Assembly: GCA_040830725.1 (NCBI GenBank) | Contig: JBFOMG010000018.1 | Span: 62,001 to 126,000 of the forward strand | DNA from: JAWKWH01 sp040830725 | Lineage (GTDB): Bacteria; Pseudomonadota; Alphaproteobacteria; Rhizobiales; Rhizobiaceae | Reading direction: 5' to 3' | Length of the DNA: 64,000 bases | Part shown: positions 25,907-34,971 of the stretch, in pieces | Layout: each line of letters begins with the position of its first letter | Position numbering within the stretch: the stretch's first letter is position 1 | Position numbers and translations under genes: made by a program | Notes under the pieces: model-generated | Told to the model about the DNA's origin: nothing | What the model saw: the letters and a program-made list of their open reading frames with translations, nothing else | Database searches by the model: none

Positions 25907-27322
25907 TCACGCTTCTGTTCCGCCGACGGTCATCTGGTCCATGCGCAGATGTGGCTGGCCCACACCGACAGGCACGCCCTGACCGGCCTTGCCGCACATA
26001 CCGATACCGGTGTCGAGCTTCATGTCGTTGCCGATCATCGATACCCGGTACATTGCATCAGGACCGTTGCCGATGAGCATTGCACCCTTGATTGGCTGGG
26101 TGACTTTGCCCTTCTCAATTTTGTAGGCTTCGGTGCAGCCGAATACGAATTTGCCCGAGGTAATATCGACCTGCCCGCCGCCAAAAGACACCGCGTAGAC
26201 ACCGTTGTCGATTGAAGCGATGATTTCTTCGGGCGTCTTGTCGCCACCCAGCATGTAGGTATTGGTCATGCGCGGCATGGGCTGATGCGCATAGGATTCG
26301 CGCCTTCCGTTGCCAGTGGGTTCAACCCCCATCAACCGGGCGTTTTGCCGATCTTGCATGTAGCCGACCAGTTTTCCGTCCTCGATCAGCACATTGTAAG
26401 CCGACGGCGTTCCCTCGTCATCGATGGTCAGTGAACCTCGTCGCTCGGCAATTGTCCCGTCGTCGACAACCGTCACTCCTTTGGCCGCGACCTGTTCGCC
26501 CATCAACCCGGCAAAGGCTGATGTTTTCTTGCGATTGAAATCACCTTCAAGCCCGTGTCCGACTGCTTCGTGCAACATCACGCCGGGCCAACCTGCCCCG
26601 AGCACGACATCAAATGTGCCTGCGGGCGCAGCGACAGCCTCCAAATTGACCAACGCCTGCCGCAATGCTTCATCTGCCGCACTTTGCCACGACTTCTCTG
26701 CAACAAACTCGCCAAACGACTTGCGGCCACCCGCTCCATACGAACCGGTCTCCTGCCGGTCTCCTTCGCCGACCACCACCGCAATGTTCATTCTGACGAG
26801 CGGTCGAATATCGCGTGCCAGTGTTCCGTCACCGCGCAAAATTTCCACGTGCTGCCAGGAAGCCGTCAACGCTGCGGTTACCTGGCGAACTCTGGCGTCG
26901 CGCGATCTTGTCCATTGATCGATTTCCTGCAGCAGTTTGGCCTTAGCCCCGAAATCCGGCTCCAGGATCGGATTGTCCTCTCCATAGAGATGCCGGTTGG
27001 TCTTCTTTGGCGCGGATGCCACGGTGCCGGAATGTCCATCCTTGACGGTCGATACCGCATCAGCTGCGCGCTTGAGAGCCGCTTCAGACAACTGTGATGC
27101 ATGCGCGTATCCTGTCGCCTCGCCTGCAACAGCCCGCAGTCCGAATCCCTGATCGGTGTTGAAATTGGCTGTTTTGAGCCTGCCATTATCGAATACCAGC
27201 GATTCGCTTTCGCGATATTCCAGATAAAGTTCGCCATCATCGGCTCCTGACACAGTGTCGGCGACGGTTTGCCGAACCTTTTCTTCCGGAATGTCGAAAC
27301 TGTCGATCAGCTTTTCTGGCAC
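25907..27322 (-). CDS. tldD: TldD family metalloprotease
   Basis: The 471-aa subunit of the TldD/TldE (PmbA) protease, which in E. coli matures microcin B17 and degrades CcdA. The zinc site HEAVGHGLEGDF is near residue 250, followed by the family regions GTPSAYNVLIEDG and MPRMTNTYML. The start is GTG 27322 with GGAG ahead. No tldE partner is in the window. It lies upstream of the Fic gene on the same strand but is separated from it by the AT-rich leader. Confidence 0.94.
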   Translation of the reverse strand: MPEKLIDSFDIPEEKVRQTVADTVSGADDGELYLEYRESESLVFDNGRLKTANFNTDQGFGLRAVAGEATGYAHASQLSEAALKRAADAVSTVKDGHSGTVASAPKKTNRHLYGEDNPILEPDFGAKAKLLQEIDQWTRSRDARVRQVTAALTASWQHVEILRGDGTLARDIRPLVRMNIAVVVGEGDRQETGSYGAGGRKSFGEFVAEKSWQSAADEALRQALVNLEAVAAPAGTFDVVLGAGWPGVMLHEAVGHGLEGDFNRKKTSAFAGLMGEQVAAKGVTVVDDGTIAERRGSLTIDDEGTPSAYNVLIEDGKLVGYMQDRQNARLMGVEPTGNGRRESYAHQPMPRMTNTYMLGGDKTPEEIIASIDNGVYAVSFGGGQVDITSGKFVFGCTEAYKIEKGKVTQPIKGAMLIGNGPDAMYRVSMIGNDMKLDTGIGMCGKAGQGVPVGVGQPHLRMDQMTVGGTEA

Positions 27323-27429
27323 TGCGTTGTCTCCGTTTTGGCGCCGATATTTCCACGCAACCTATATAGGTCGCAACTGCTCTGGGTACACCTGTTGCGT
27401 CAAGGGCGGGATATTGGCATTCATCGCCC

Positions 27430-27576
27430 ATGAAAAGCAGCTATTGGATCGCCATCGGCTTGATAACCGGTTTCCTGTCCGGCCTCGTTTTTGGCATGGA
27501 CTACTCCGTCGCCGGTGCCGGCATTGGCCTGATAGCAGGCGGCGCCATCTTTCTGGTCATGCGCAATCGGGGGTGA
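27430..27576 (+). CDS. tiny glycine-zipper membrane protein, 48 aa
   Basis: An ATG at 27430 opens 48 codons ending TGA 27574-27576. Two hydrophobic stretches (WIAIGLITGFLSGLVFGM and AGAGIGLIAGGAIFLVM) with GxxxG spacing make it a likely helical hairpin in the inner membrane, ending RNRG. No strong ribosome-binding site is visible. It lies between the divergent tldD and the convergent IalB gene. Similar tiny proteins occur in alphaproteobacteria, but I know no function. Confidence 0.55.
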   Translation: MKSSYWIAIGLITGFLSGLVFGMDYSVAGAGIGLIAGGAIFLVMRNRG

Positions 27577-27596
27577 TCGGTTATAGACCCTGTTGA

Positions 27597-28109
27597 TCAG
27601 GGAAGATTTGAAAAGCCATCGGCGAATCCGGTCAGATCGACCGGAATACCGATTCCTTCCTCCGGCGTCTGGAAAACGATAAATGTCGCGGAGCCGCCGG
27701 CTTTGAGCGTATCCAGAAGCTGTTTTTCCAAAATCACCTCCGCATAGCATCCGTCCTGAAAACAGCGGACGAAATAGGCGCGGCCGATATCTTTGCCATC
27801 GACATTGAGCCCTAGACCATTGGGCAGCAAAACTCCGAGTGGCGCCAACACACGAAGAATTTCCGCCTTGTTATCGGCAGTTCGCAGCACCACGACCGAC
27901 AGACCCACCTCCGGCCGGTCTTCTGCAACCACATTTTGTATCATCGCGCATTGTTCAGCTGAGGCGCCGGCAGGAGTGTCGCAGATAATCGACCACGCGC
28001 CATGTTCCGAGCGGACTGTTCCTTGCTGAGCAGATGACTTGCCTGCCATCGAAATCGCGATGAAAACAGCGAAGATGAATGAAATCAGCGGATTTGTCGT
28101 TAGCCGCAT
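27597..28109 (-). CDS. invasion-associated locus B (IalB) family protein
   Basis: A 170-aa exported protein starting at ATG 28109 (MRLTTNPLISFIFAVF), preceded by AGAGGG, with signal cleavage near KSSAQQ. The IalB-family body has HGAWSIICDTP, AEQCAMIQNV, a LPNGLGLNVDG turn and a Cys-containing FVRCFQDGCYAEV pair. Relatives are periplasmic proteins linked to Bartonella and Brucella invasion but widespread in free-living rhizobia; their role is unknown. It is divergent from coxB. Confidence 0.86.
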   Translation of the reverse strand: MRLTTNPLISFIFAVFIAISMAGKSSAQQGTVRSEHGAWSIICDTPAGASAEQCAMIQNVVAEDRPEVGLSVVVLRTADNKAEILRVLAPLGVLLPNGLGLNVDGKDIGRAYFVRCFQDGCYAEVILEKQLLDTLKAGGSATFIVFQTPEEGIGIPVDLTGFADGFSNLP

Positions 28110-28460
28110 GGAGCCCTCTTGCGAATCACTACGCGCTACATTGCGCAGAAAGCAGTTAAATGAAAACGCACCATCGCCACCGCCCACAAATTGGTCACGC
28201 AGAAACGGGAAAACTGTGCGCAAATTTGGTCCGATTTGCGGCGCATTGCGTATATGGAGCTTCCCGCGGGCTAGTGCGGGTATTGTTGTGGTGATTGCGA
28301 CAAATATGCGTGTTCGGAGCGCAAAAATGCCGCACGGGTTTGCCCTGCTCCATTCTTGCGGATAGATGGAGAGTGTGGTTTGAACGGCCACGGTAGATGG
28401 ATGGGATTCCGTCGGTTCGGCATGCGCGCAAGTGCATCAAGCCACTGGCCTGATCGGGAG
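28110..28460. promoter_or_regulatory. divergent ialB/coxB control region with dyad at 28217-28245
   Basis: This 351-base gap should hold the promoters of ialB and the oxidase cluster. CGCAAAT at 28219-28225 is matched inverted by ATTTGCG at 28234-28240, and TGCGC (28217) by GCGCA (28241-28245) just outside, giving a near-symmetric dyad with an eight-base centre. It may bind a regulator of aerobic respiration; none can be named from the sequence. I saw no convincing small gene here. Confidence 0.4.
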
Positions 28461-29336
28461 ATGACGAAATTGAAGAAAAAAGCAATCGTTGCATTGTCTG
28501 GCGCCGGCGCTCTTTGGTCAACGGCGGCTCTCGCTGACCAACCGACGCCTTGGCAGTGGAGGTTTCAGCCCGCTGTAACGGAAATCATGGAAGGGATCAT
28601 CTGGTTCGAGATCTATACCCTGTGGTTTATCGTTCCGATCACATTGCTGGTGCTAGGCCTGCTTGCATGGTGCATGATCCGTTATCGCGAGACCGCCAAC
28701 CCGAACCCGTCCCGCACCAGCCACAACACGGCAATCGAAGTGATCTGGACCCTGGGCCCGGTTTTGGTGCTTTTGGCGCTGGCCGTTCCGTCCTTTCAGC
28801 TTTTGACTGCCCAATACACCCCGCCCGAGGAAGCTGGTTTGACCATCAAGGCAACCGGCAACCAGTGGAACTGGGACTACGAATATCAGGTCGGAGAAGA
28901 GGGTTTGTCTTTCAATGCGGCCGTGCTTACCGAGGCTGACCGCGCGGCAAACGGTAAGGAAGACCTGGCTAAGTATCCCCGCCTTCTTGCCACCGACAAT
29001 GATGTCGTTGTTCCGGTAAACATGACCGTTCGCGTTCTGGTGACCGCCAGCGACGTTCTTCACGCATTTGCCATGCCGGCTTTCGGGATCAAGGTCGATG
29101 CAGTTCCAGGACGGATCAACGAAACCTGGTTCAAGGCGACAAAGGAAGGCATCTACTACGGTCAGTGCTCTGAACTTTGTGGCAAGGACCATGCCTATAT
29201 GCCGATCGCAATCCGGGTTGTGTCGGCTGAACAATATGAAACTTGGTACGCAGCAGCGCTGGCTGATTTGCCGGCTGCCAACAAGGCGCTCATGGCGTCG
29301 ATCGAAACTGACAACAAGCTCGCCGCTGCCGAATAG
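28461..29336 (+). CDS. coxB: cytochrome c oxidase subunit II
   Basis: The CuA-bearing subunit of the aa3-type oxidase, accepting electrons from cytochrome c at the periplasmic face. About 291 aa: signal peptide (IVALSGAGALWSTAALA), two membrane helices (about 45-70 and 90-110), then the cupredoxin domain with H in DVLHAFAMPAFG and the CuA set CSELCGKDHAYM. ATG 28461 abuts its GGGAG; TTG 28470 has better spacing (nine bases) and may be the true start. It is first of the oxidase cluster. Confidence 0.95.
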   Translation: MTKLKKKAIVALSGAGALWSTAALADQPTPWQWRFQPAVTEIMEGIIWFEIYTLWFIVPITLLVLGLLAWCMIRYRETANPNPSRTSHNTAIEVIWTLGPVLVLLALAVPSFQLLTAQYTPPEEAGLTIKATGNQWNWDYEYQVGEEGLSFNAAVLTEADRAANGKEDLAKYPRLLATDNDVVVPVNMTVRVLVTASDVLHAFAMPAFGIKVDAVPGRINETWFKATKEGIYYGQCSELCGKDHAYMPIAIRVVSAEQYETWYAAALADLPAANKALMASIETDNKLAAAE

Positions 29337-29378
29337 GCGCAAACAGAGCAGGAAGAAATTACAAACGGAGCGGAAGAC

Positions 29379-31031
29379 ATGGCAGACGCCGCAGCTCACG
29401 ACCATCACGATCACAAACCGCAAGGTTTTGTCCGGCGTTGGATGTATTCGACCAACCACAAGGACATCGGCACGCTCTATCTGGTCTTTGCGATTGTGGC
29501 CGGAATAATCGGCGGCTTCATGTCGATCATGATGCGTTGGGAACTGGCGGAACCGGGAATCCAGATTTTCCATGGCCTGGCCGAGATGGTCTACGGTGTG
29601 GGCGGCGATTCAGCCATCGATGCGGGCAAGCACATGTACAATGTGTTCACCACCGCACACGGGCTGATCATGATTTTCTTTATGGTCATGCCGGCGCTCA
29701 TTGGCGGGTTCGCCAACTGGATGGTTCCGATCATGATCGGCGCGCCGGACATGGCATTTCCGCGCATGAACAACATCTCTTTCTGGCTGCTGCCGCCTGC
29801 GTTCATTCTGCTGCTGCTTTCAGCCTTCATGCCGAGCGCACCGGGCGCGTTCGGTGTTGGCGGCGGCTGGACAATCTATCCACCCCTGTCGACAACGGCG
29901 CAGCCGGGGCCGGCCATGGATCTGGCTATCCTGTCGCTGCATATTGCCGGTGCGTCTTCCATTCTCGGTGCGATCAATTTCATCACCACGATATTCAATA
30001 TGCGCGCACCGGGCATGACCTTGCACAAAATGCCACTGTTCGCCTGGTCGATCCTGATCACGGCATTTTTGCTGCTACTGTCTCTGCCGGTTCTGGCAGG
30101 CGGCATCACCATGCTGCTCACCGACCGCAACTTCGGCACCGCATTCTTCACACCTGAAGGCGGCGGCGATCCGATCCTGTTCCAGCATCTGTTCTGGTTC
30201 TTCGGACACCCGGAAGTCTACATCCTGATCCTGCCCGGCTTTGGCATCATCAGCCATATAGTGTCGACCTTCTCGCGCAAGCCGGTATTCGGATATCTCG
30301 GCATGGCTTACGCCATGGTCGCGATTGGTGTGGTCGGATTTATCGTCTGGGCGCATCACATGTACACGACCGGCCTGTCGCTCAATGCACAGCGCTATTT
30401 CGTCTTTGCAACGATGGTGATTGCTGTTCCCACCGGCGTGAAAATATTCTCTTGGATCGCCACCATGTGGGGCGGTTCGATTTCGATGCGAACCCCGATG
30501 CTCTGGGCAATCGGCTTCATCTTCCTGTTCACCGTTGGTGGTGTCACCGGTGTCCAGTTGGCCAATGCCGGTCTCGATCGCGCCTTCCACGATACCTACT
30601 ATGTGGTCGCACACTTCCACTACGTTCTGTCGCTGGGCGCGGTATTCGCAATCTTTGCTGCCTGGTACTACTGGTTCCCGAAGATGACCGGCTTCATGTA
30701 TTCGCCGTTGATAGCCCGGACGCATTTTTGGGTCACGTTTATCGGCGTTAATCTGGTATTCTTCCCGCAGCATTTCCTCGGCCTGGCCGGCATGCCGCGC
30801 CGCTACATCGACTATCCGGATGCCTATACCGGCTGGAACGCGATTTCGTCATACGGTTCCTACCTGTCGGCAATTGGCGTGTTGATCTTCCTCTACGGTG
30901 TGTTCGAGGCGTTTTCGAAGAAACGTGTTGCCGGGGCAAATCCGTGGGGTGAGGGTGCGGATACGCTGGAATGGCAATTGCCGTCACCGCCGCCGTATCA
31001 CCAATGGGAGCAGTTGCCGAAGATCAAATAG
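29379..31031 (+). CDS. ctaD: cytochrome c oxidase subunit I
   Basis: The catalytic haem a/a3-CuB subunit, 550 aa with twelve membrane helices. Ligand and pump residues are visible: HGLIMIFFMVMPALIGGFAN, the Tyr-His loop FGHPEVYILILPGFGI, the CuB pair in WAHHMYTTG, and HDTYYVVAHFHYVLS with both haem His residues. It lies 42 bases after coxB. The C-terminal tail is hydrophilic and ends beside a hairpin. Confidence 0.97.
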   Translation: MADAAAHDHHDHKPQGFVRRWMYSTNHKDIGTLYLVFAIVAGIIGGFMSIMMRWELAEPGIQIFHGLAEMVYGVGGDSAIDAGKHMYNVFTTAHGLIMIFFMVMPALIGGFANWMVPIMIGAPDMAFPRMNNISFWLLPPAFILLLLSAFMPSAPGAFGVGGGWTIYPPLSTTAQPGPAMDLAILSLHIAGASSILGAINFITTIFNMRAPGMTLHKMPLFAWSILITAFLLLLSLPVLAGGITMLLTDRNFGTAFFTPEGGGDPILFQHLFWFFGHPEVYILILPGFGIISHIVSTFSRKPVFGYLGMAYAMVAIGVVGFIVWAHHMYTTGLSLNAQRYFVFATMVIAVPTGVKIFSWIATMWGGSISMRTPMLWAIGFIFLFTVGGVTGVQLANAGLDRAFHDTYYVVAHFHYVLSLGAVFAIFAAWYYWFPKMTGFMYSPLIARTHFWVTFIGVNLVFFPQHFLGLAGMPRRYIDYPDAYTGWNAISSYGSYLSAIGVLIFLYGVFEAFSKKRVAGANPWGEGADTLEWQLPSPPPYHQWEQLPKIK

Positions 31032-31049
31032 ATCGAAGGCACATGAATT

Positions 31050-31073
31050 GGACCGCTGGTAACGCGGCGGTCC
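31050..31073 (+). terminator. hairpin after ctaD
   Basis: GGACCGC at 31050-31056 pairs with GCGGTCC at 31067-31073 around a ten-base loop, in the 78-base gap before ctaB, and is followed by GGTTGTT. It may attenuate read-through so that structural subunits exceed assembly factors. Confidence 0.35.
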
Positions 31074-31109
31074 GGTTGTTCAACAGACTGGAACGCTTGG
31101 TAAAGCAAT

Positions 31110-32042
31110 ATGGCATTCGTTGATACCGAACGCACAAACGCAGGACTTTCCGAGGCAACCGCGGGAGATTTTATCGCGCTGTTGAAGCCACGGGTTATGT
31201 CGCTCGTCGTGTTTACGGCTGCCGTGGGCCTGTTTGTTGCACCCACCGGCCTGGGTCCGGCACTTTCCATCGTTGCAATTCTGTGCATTGCCGTGGGGGC
31301 AGGCGCCTCAGGGTCGCTCAACATGTGGTACGACGCAGATATCGACGCCATCATGTCGCGAACGGCCAAACGTCCGGTTCCAACCGGCAAGGTAGCCCCT
31401 GGTGAGGCGTTGACTTTTGGTTTGGTCCTGTCGGCCATTTCGGTCATCACGATGGGAATTTTCGTCAACTGGCTTGCGGCGGCGCTGTTGGCATTCACCA
31501 TCTTTTTCTACGCTGTCATCTACACGATGTGGCTGAAACGCTCGACGCCGCAGAACATCGTCATCGGCGGCGCTGCGGGTGCTTTTCCACCCATGATTGG
31601 CTGGGCGGCGGCAACCGGTGCGATTTCACTTGAAAGCGTCATCCTGTTTCTCATCATCTTCCTTTGGACACCGCCGCATTTCTGGGCGCTGGCGCTGTTC
31701 AAGGAAGGTGACTACGAACGCGCCGGCATTCCAATGATGCCGAATGTCGCCGGCCCCCGGTCCACCAAGCGGCAAATGTATGCCTACACGCTTGTGGTTG
31801 CGGCCGTTGGAGTCCTGCCATGGGCGCTCGGATTTGCGGGGATCACTTACGGCCTGATTGCAGGCCTGTTGGGTGCCGCATTCATCTGGCATGCCCACAA
31901 GGTTTTGATGTCCGGCGATGGCGAGGCGGCATACAAACCGGCGAAAGCCATGTTCGGATTTTCGCTGATTTATCTATTTGCGCTGTTTGCGGTTTTGCTT
32001 GGCGAAGTCGTGGTCACGCGCACCATGGCGTTGATGGTGTGA
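31110..32042 (+). CDS. ctaB: protohaem IX farnesyltransferase (haem O synthase)
   Basis: A polytopic UbiA-superfamily prenyltransferase that adds a farnesyl group to haem B, the precursor of haem A used by CtaD. The 310-aa protein has about nine membrane helices, the Asp motif NMWYDADIDAIMSRTAKRP (about 72-90) and YTMWLKRSTPQN (about 136-147). It is placed between ctaD and the assembly genes, as usual in rhizobia. Confidence 0.95.
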   Translation: MAFVDTERTNAGLSEATAGDFIALLKPRVMSLVVFTAAVGLFVAPTGLGPALSIVAILCIAVGAGASGSLNMWYDADIDAIMSRTAKRPVPTGKVAPGEALTFGLVLSAISVITMGIFVNWLAAALLAFTIFFYAVIYTMWLKRSTPQNIVIGGAAGAFPPMIGWAAATGAISLESVILFLIIFLWTPPHFWALALFKEGDYERAGIPMMPNVAGPRSTKRQMYAYTLVVAAVGVLPWALGFAGITYGLIAGLLGAAFIWHAHKVLMSGDGEAAYKPAKAMFGFSLIYLFALFAVLLGEVVVTRTMALMV

Positions 32043-32046
32043 TGTA

Positions 32047-32202
32047 ATGGCAAAAGACAGCATCACACCGACAGAGTCCCAGCTGAAAGCGCGCCGCAGC
32101 CGCAACATCGCAATTGGCCTGGCCCTTGCCGCTTTTGTGGTGCTGGTTTACCTGGCCAGCCTGGCGAAACTCGGCCCCGCCCTGTTCGACCGGCCATTGT
32201 AG
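32047..32202 (+). CDS. CoxF-like small membrane protein
   Basis: A 51-codon frame from ATG 32047 to TAG 32200-32202. One membrane helix (IAIGLALAAFVVLVYLASLA, about 21-40) follows a basic stretch KARRSRN and precedes LGPALFDRPL. Small proteins of this design sit between ctaB and ctaG in many alphaproteobacterial oxidase clusters and are called CoxF; their role in assembly is not settled. It starts four bases after ctaB and ends eight bases before ctaG. Confidence 0.82.
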   Translation: MAKDSITPTESQLKARRSRNIAIGLALAAFVVLVYLASLAKLGPALFDRPL

Positions 32203-32210
32203 GGGTGACC

Positions 32211-32813
32211 ATGACCGAACAGGCAGACCGGAACAAGGCGAAGGCAAACAAGACGATTGCGGTCGCTTGTGTCGCGTTTACTGCAGGCATGATCGGCATG
32301 TCCTACGCGGCAGTGCCGCTTTACGAGATTTTCTGTCAGGTGACGGGGTTTGGCGGCACCACACAGAGGGTCGAACAGGCCTCAGACCGCATCCTCGATC
32401 AAAAAATAACGGTGCGCTTTGATGCCAACACCGCTGGTGGACTTCCATGGGAATTCAAACCGGTTCAGCGCGAAGTGACCATGCGCATCGGTGAGACCAT
32501 GCAGGTCGCCTATGAGGCGAAGAATATCTTCTTCGAAGCAGCCGGTGGCCGCGCGACTTTCAATGTCTCGCCGCAGTTCGCCGGTGCATACTTCAACAAG
32601 ATGGAATGCTTCTGCTTTACCGATACGCAATTGCAGCCAGGCGAGACGATGGACATGCCGGTGGTGTTCTTTGTCGATCCGGATATCATTGATGCGCCGG
32701 AAGCAAAAAACCTGACGGCGATTACGCTTTCCTATACATTCTTCCCGATTGACGACGCCGAACCCGTCGCGGGCGCTACAGAAATAACTGCGGACAATAA
32801 CCTTGGGGGTTGA
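32211..32813 (+). CDS. ctaG: cytochrome c oxidase assembly protein CtaG/Cox11
   Basis: The copper chaperone that delivers CuB to subunit I. About 200 aa: one membrane anchor (IAVACVAFTAGMIGMSYAAV), then a periplasmic immunoglobulin-like domain with the copper motif ECFCFTDTQLQPGE. ATG 32211 is chosen over GTG 32205 because AGGGG lies five bases ahead. The next gene's ATG follows one base after the stop. Confidence 0.95.
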   Translation: MTEQADRNKAKANKTIAVACVAFTAGMIGMSYAAVPLYEIFCQVTGFGGTTQRVEQASDRILDQKITVRFDANTAGGLPWEFKPVQREVTMRIGETMQVAYEAKNIFFEAAGGRATFNVSPQFAGAYFNKMECFCFTDTQLQPGETMDMPVVFFVDPDIIDAPEAKNLTAITLSYTFFPIDDAEPVAGATEITADNNLGG

Positions 32814-32814
32814 T

Positions 32815-33693
32815 ATGGCCGATTCACACGCAAAGCATCACGATTACCACATCATCGACCCAAGTCCGTGGCCTTTGATAGGAGCGACCGGTGCGTTGAT
32901 CATGGCGATCGGCGGAGTTGCCTGGATGCGCTACATCAACGGCGGTGAATTTCCGCTCTTCGGTGTCAATATCGCCAATCCCTGGCTGTTCTTCATCGGG
33001 TTGGCCATAGCACTCTACACGATGTTCGGCTGGTGGAAGGACACCATCAAGGAGGCGCATCAGGGCGACCACACCCGCGTCGTATCACTGCATCTCCGCT
33101 ACGGCATGATCATGTTCATCGCCTCGGAAGTGATGTTCTTCGTTGCCTGGTTCTGGGCATTCTTTGAAGCCAGCCTCAATCCGAATGACGCCGCACAGGT
33201 GGCGCGCGAAGCCTATACGGGCGGTATCTGGCCGCCAAAGGGCATCGAGGTGCTCGACCCGTTCCATCTGCCACTCTACAACACCATCATCTTGCTGCTG
33301 TCGGGCACGACGGTTACCTGGGCCCACCACGCCCTGTTACACAATGACCGCAAAAGCCTGATCTGGGGTTTGGTGCTGACAGTTGCGCTGGGCGTGCTCT
33401 TTACCTGTGTACAGGCCTATGAGTACGCGGTTGCGCCGTTTGCCTTCAAGGACTCCCTTTACGGAGCCACCTTCTTCATGGCGACCGGATTTCATGGTTT
33501 CCATGTCTTGATCGGAACCATATTCCTTCTTGTTTGCCTGTTCCGCGCCATGGCCGGTCACTTCAAGCCGGACCAGCATTTCGGCTTCGAGGCCGCCGCT
33601 TGGTACTGGCACTTCGTTGACGTTGTCTGGCTGTTCCTTTTTGCCTGCGTATATGTGTGGGCCTCGGCGGGCGCGCCAATCGCCCACCATTGA
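32815..33693 (+). CDS. ctaE: cytochrome c oxidase subunit III
   Basis: A 292-aa, seven-helix subunit that stabilises subunit I. It starts MADSHAKHHDYH after a GGGGG. Family features are the ADPSPWP-like DPSPWPLIGATGAL, MFIASEVMFFVAWFWAFFEA and the ending with GFEAAAWYWHFVDVVWLFLF. It completes the structural genes of the aa3 oxidase. Confidence 0.97.
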   Translation: MADSHAKHHDYHIIDPSPWPLIGATGALIMAIGGVAWMRYINGGEFPLFGVNIANPWLFFIGLAIALYTMFGWWKDTIKEAHQGDHTRVVSLHLRYGMIMFIASEVMFFVAWFWAFFEASLNPNDAAQVAREAYTGGIWPPKGIEVLDPFHLPLYNTIILLLSGTTVTWAHHALLHNDRKSLIWGLVLTVALGVLFTCVQAYEYAVAPFAFKDSLYGATFFMATGFHGFHVLIGTIFLLVCLFRAMAGHFKPDQHFGFEAAAWYWHFVDVVWLFLFACVYVWASAGAPIAHH

Positions 33694-33717
33694 CGAACAC
33701 CGATCTCGGGCGGCATG

Positions 33718-33745
33718 CGGGCGGTTGTGGCGACATGACCGCCCG
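33718..33745 (+). terminator. hairpin after ctaE
   Basis: CGGGCGGT at 33718-33725 pairs with ACCGCCCG at 33738-33745 around a 12-base loop, in the 73-base gap before the DUF983 gene. No U-run follows, so it may act as an attenuator or RNA-stability element rather than a strong terminator. Confidence 0.35.
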
Positions 33746-33766
33746 TATCACATGAGATGAAAGACG

Positions 33767-34153
33767 ATGGAGCCTGATCGAGCCGTATACCCGCCCGTTG
33801 ATCCCGTAAAAGCCGGTTTGCGCGGAAACTGTCCGCGCTGCGGCCAGGGCAGACTGTTTTCCGGATTCCTCACTGTCGGCAAATCATGTACAAATTGCCG
33901 GTTGGACTACAGCTTCGCCGACGCCGGCGATGGGCCGGCGGTGTTTGTCATTCTGATCATCGGATTTGTCGTCGTTGGTTTGGCCCTGTGGCTTGAGGTC
34001 AGTTTCGGACCGCCACTGTGGGTGCACTTCCTGCTCTGGGTTCCACTTGCTCTTGTGCTCTGCCTGGCAGCGCTTCGATTGATCAAGGGTGTGCTGATTA
34101 CGCTGCAATATGCAAACAAGGCCGAGCAGGGAAAACTGGACAGACCGCAATGA
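33767..34153 (+). CDS. DUF983 family membrane protein
   Basis: A 128-aa protein with an N-terminal zinc-ribbon (NCPRCGQGRLF then SCTNCRLDYSF, about 18-48) and two membrane helices (about 58-82 and 85-105). DUF983 proteins accompany cytochrome oxidase and SURF1 genes in alphaproteobacteria and probably help assembly; the mechanism is unknown. The stop overlaps the SURF1 gene in an ATGA. Confidence 0.88.
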   Translation: MEPDRAVYPPVDPVKAGLRGNCPRCGQGRLFSGFLTVGKSCTNCRLDYSFADAGDGPAVFVILIIGFVVVGLALWLEVSFGPPLWVHFLLWVPLALVLCLAALRLIKGVLITLQYANKAEQGKLDRPQ

Positions 34154-34920
34154 TCGCGGCAGCAAAACCTTCCAGGTCCGGGGCGGCTGCGCGGATCATT
34201 TTCATTGTCATGAGCCTTTTGGTCTTTGCGGCATTGCTGGCGCTGGGAACCTGGCAGGTGAAGCGCCTGCAATGGAAGGAAGCGCTGATCGCCTCCATTG
34301 CAGCACGAACCGCAGCCCCCGCTTCGACAATCGCCGATATGGAACAGCGCCTTGCCGGAACCGGGGATGTGGACTACTGGCCTGTGCGTGTCTCAGGTGT
34401 CTTTGAGCATGCAAACGAGCAGCACTTCTTTGCCACCCACAAGGGCCTTACCGGCTACTACGTCTATACGCCACTCAGGTTGGCTGACGGGCGCGCATTG
34501 TTCGTCAATCGCGGCATTGTGCCATTTGACCAAAAGGAAGCGGCAGTACGACTGGACGGTCAGCTGGCCGGCACGGTGACGGTTACCGGATTGGCGCGAA
34601 ATCGTCTCGATCGCAAGCCATCTTGGGTGGTTCCGGACAACGATCCCGGCAAAAACATTTACTATTGGAAAGACCTGACGGCGATGGCCCGAAGCAGTGG
34701 ATATGATATTCAAACCGAGATTGTGCCGCTCTTTGTCGATGCCGACGACACGCCCAATCCCGGTGGCCTTCCTGTTGGCGGCGTGACGATCATCGAACTG
34801 CCCAACAACCACCTCCAATATGCAATCACCTGGTATGGCTTGGCGGCGGCATTGGCCGGGGTCTTCGGATTCTGGTATTTGAGACAACACACGTCCGCTG
34901 GGAAAGGCGAGGACGCTTGA
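34150..34920 (+). CDS. SURF1 family oxidase assembly protein
   Basis: A 256-aa protein with membrane helices at both ends (about 17-36 and 225-245) and a periplasmic middle domain. SURF1 traits are GTWQVKRLQWKEALI after the first helix, a FVNRGIVP strand and NNHLQYAITWYGLA before the last helix. It helps insert haem A into subunit I. The ATG at 34150 overlaps the DUF983 stop; a longer frame upstream would lie inside DUF983. Confidence 0.92.
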   Translation: MIAAAKPSRSGAAARIIFIVMSLLVFAALLALGTWQVKRLQWKEALIASIAARTAAPASTIADMEQRLAGTGDVDYWPVRVSGVFEHANEQHFFATHKGLTGYYVYTPLRLADGRALFVNRGIVPFDQKEAAVRLDGQLAGTVTVTGLARNRLDRKPSWVVPDNDPGKNIYYWKDLTAMARSSGYDIQTEIVPLFVDADDTPNPGGLPVGGVTIIELPNNHLQYAITWYGLAAALAGVFGFWYLRQHTSAGKGEDA

Positions 34921-34971
34921 CACGCGCCCGAATGTACGGTCATCACGCCAACAATGGAATTGTGACGTAAG

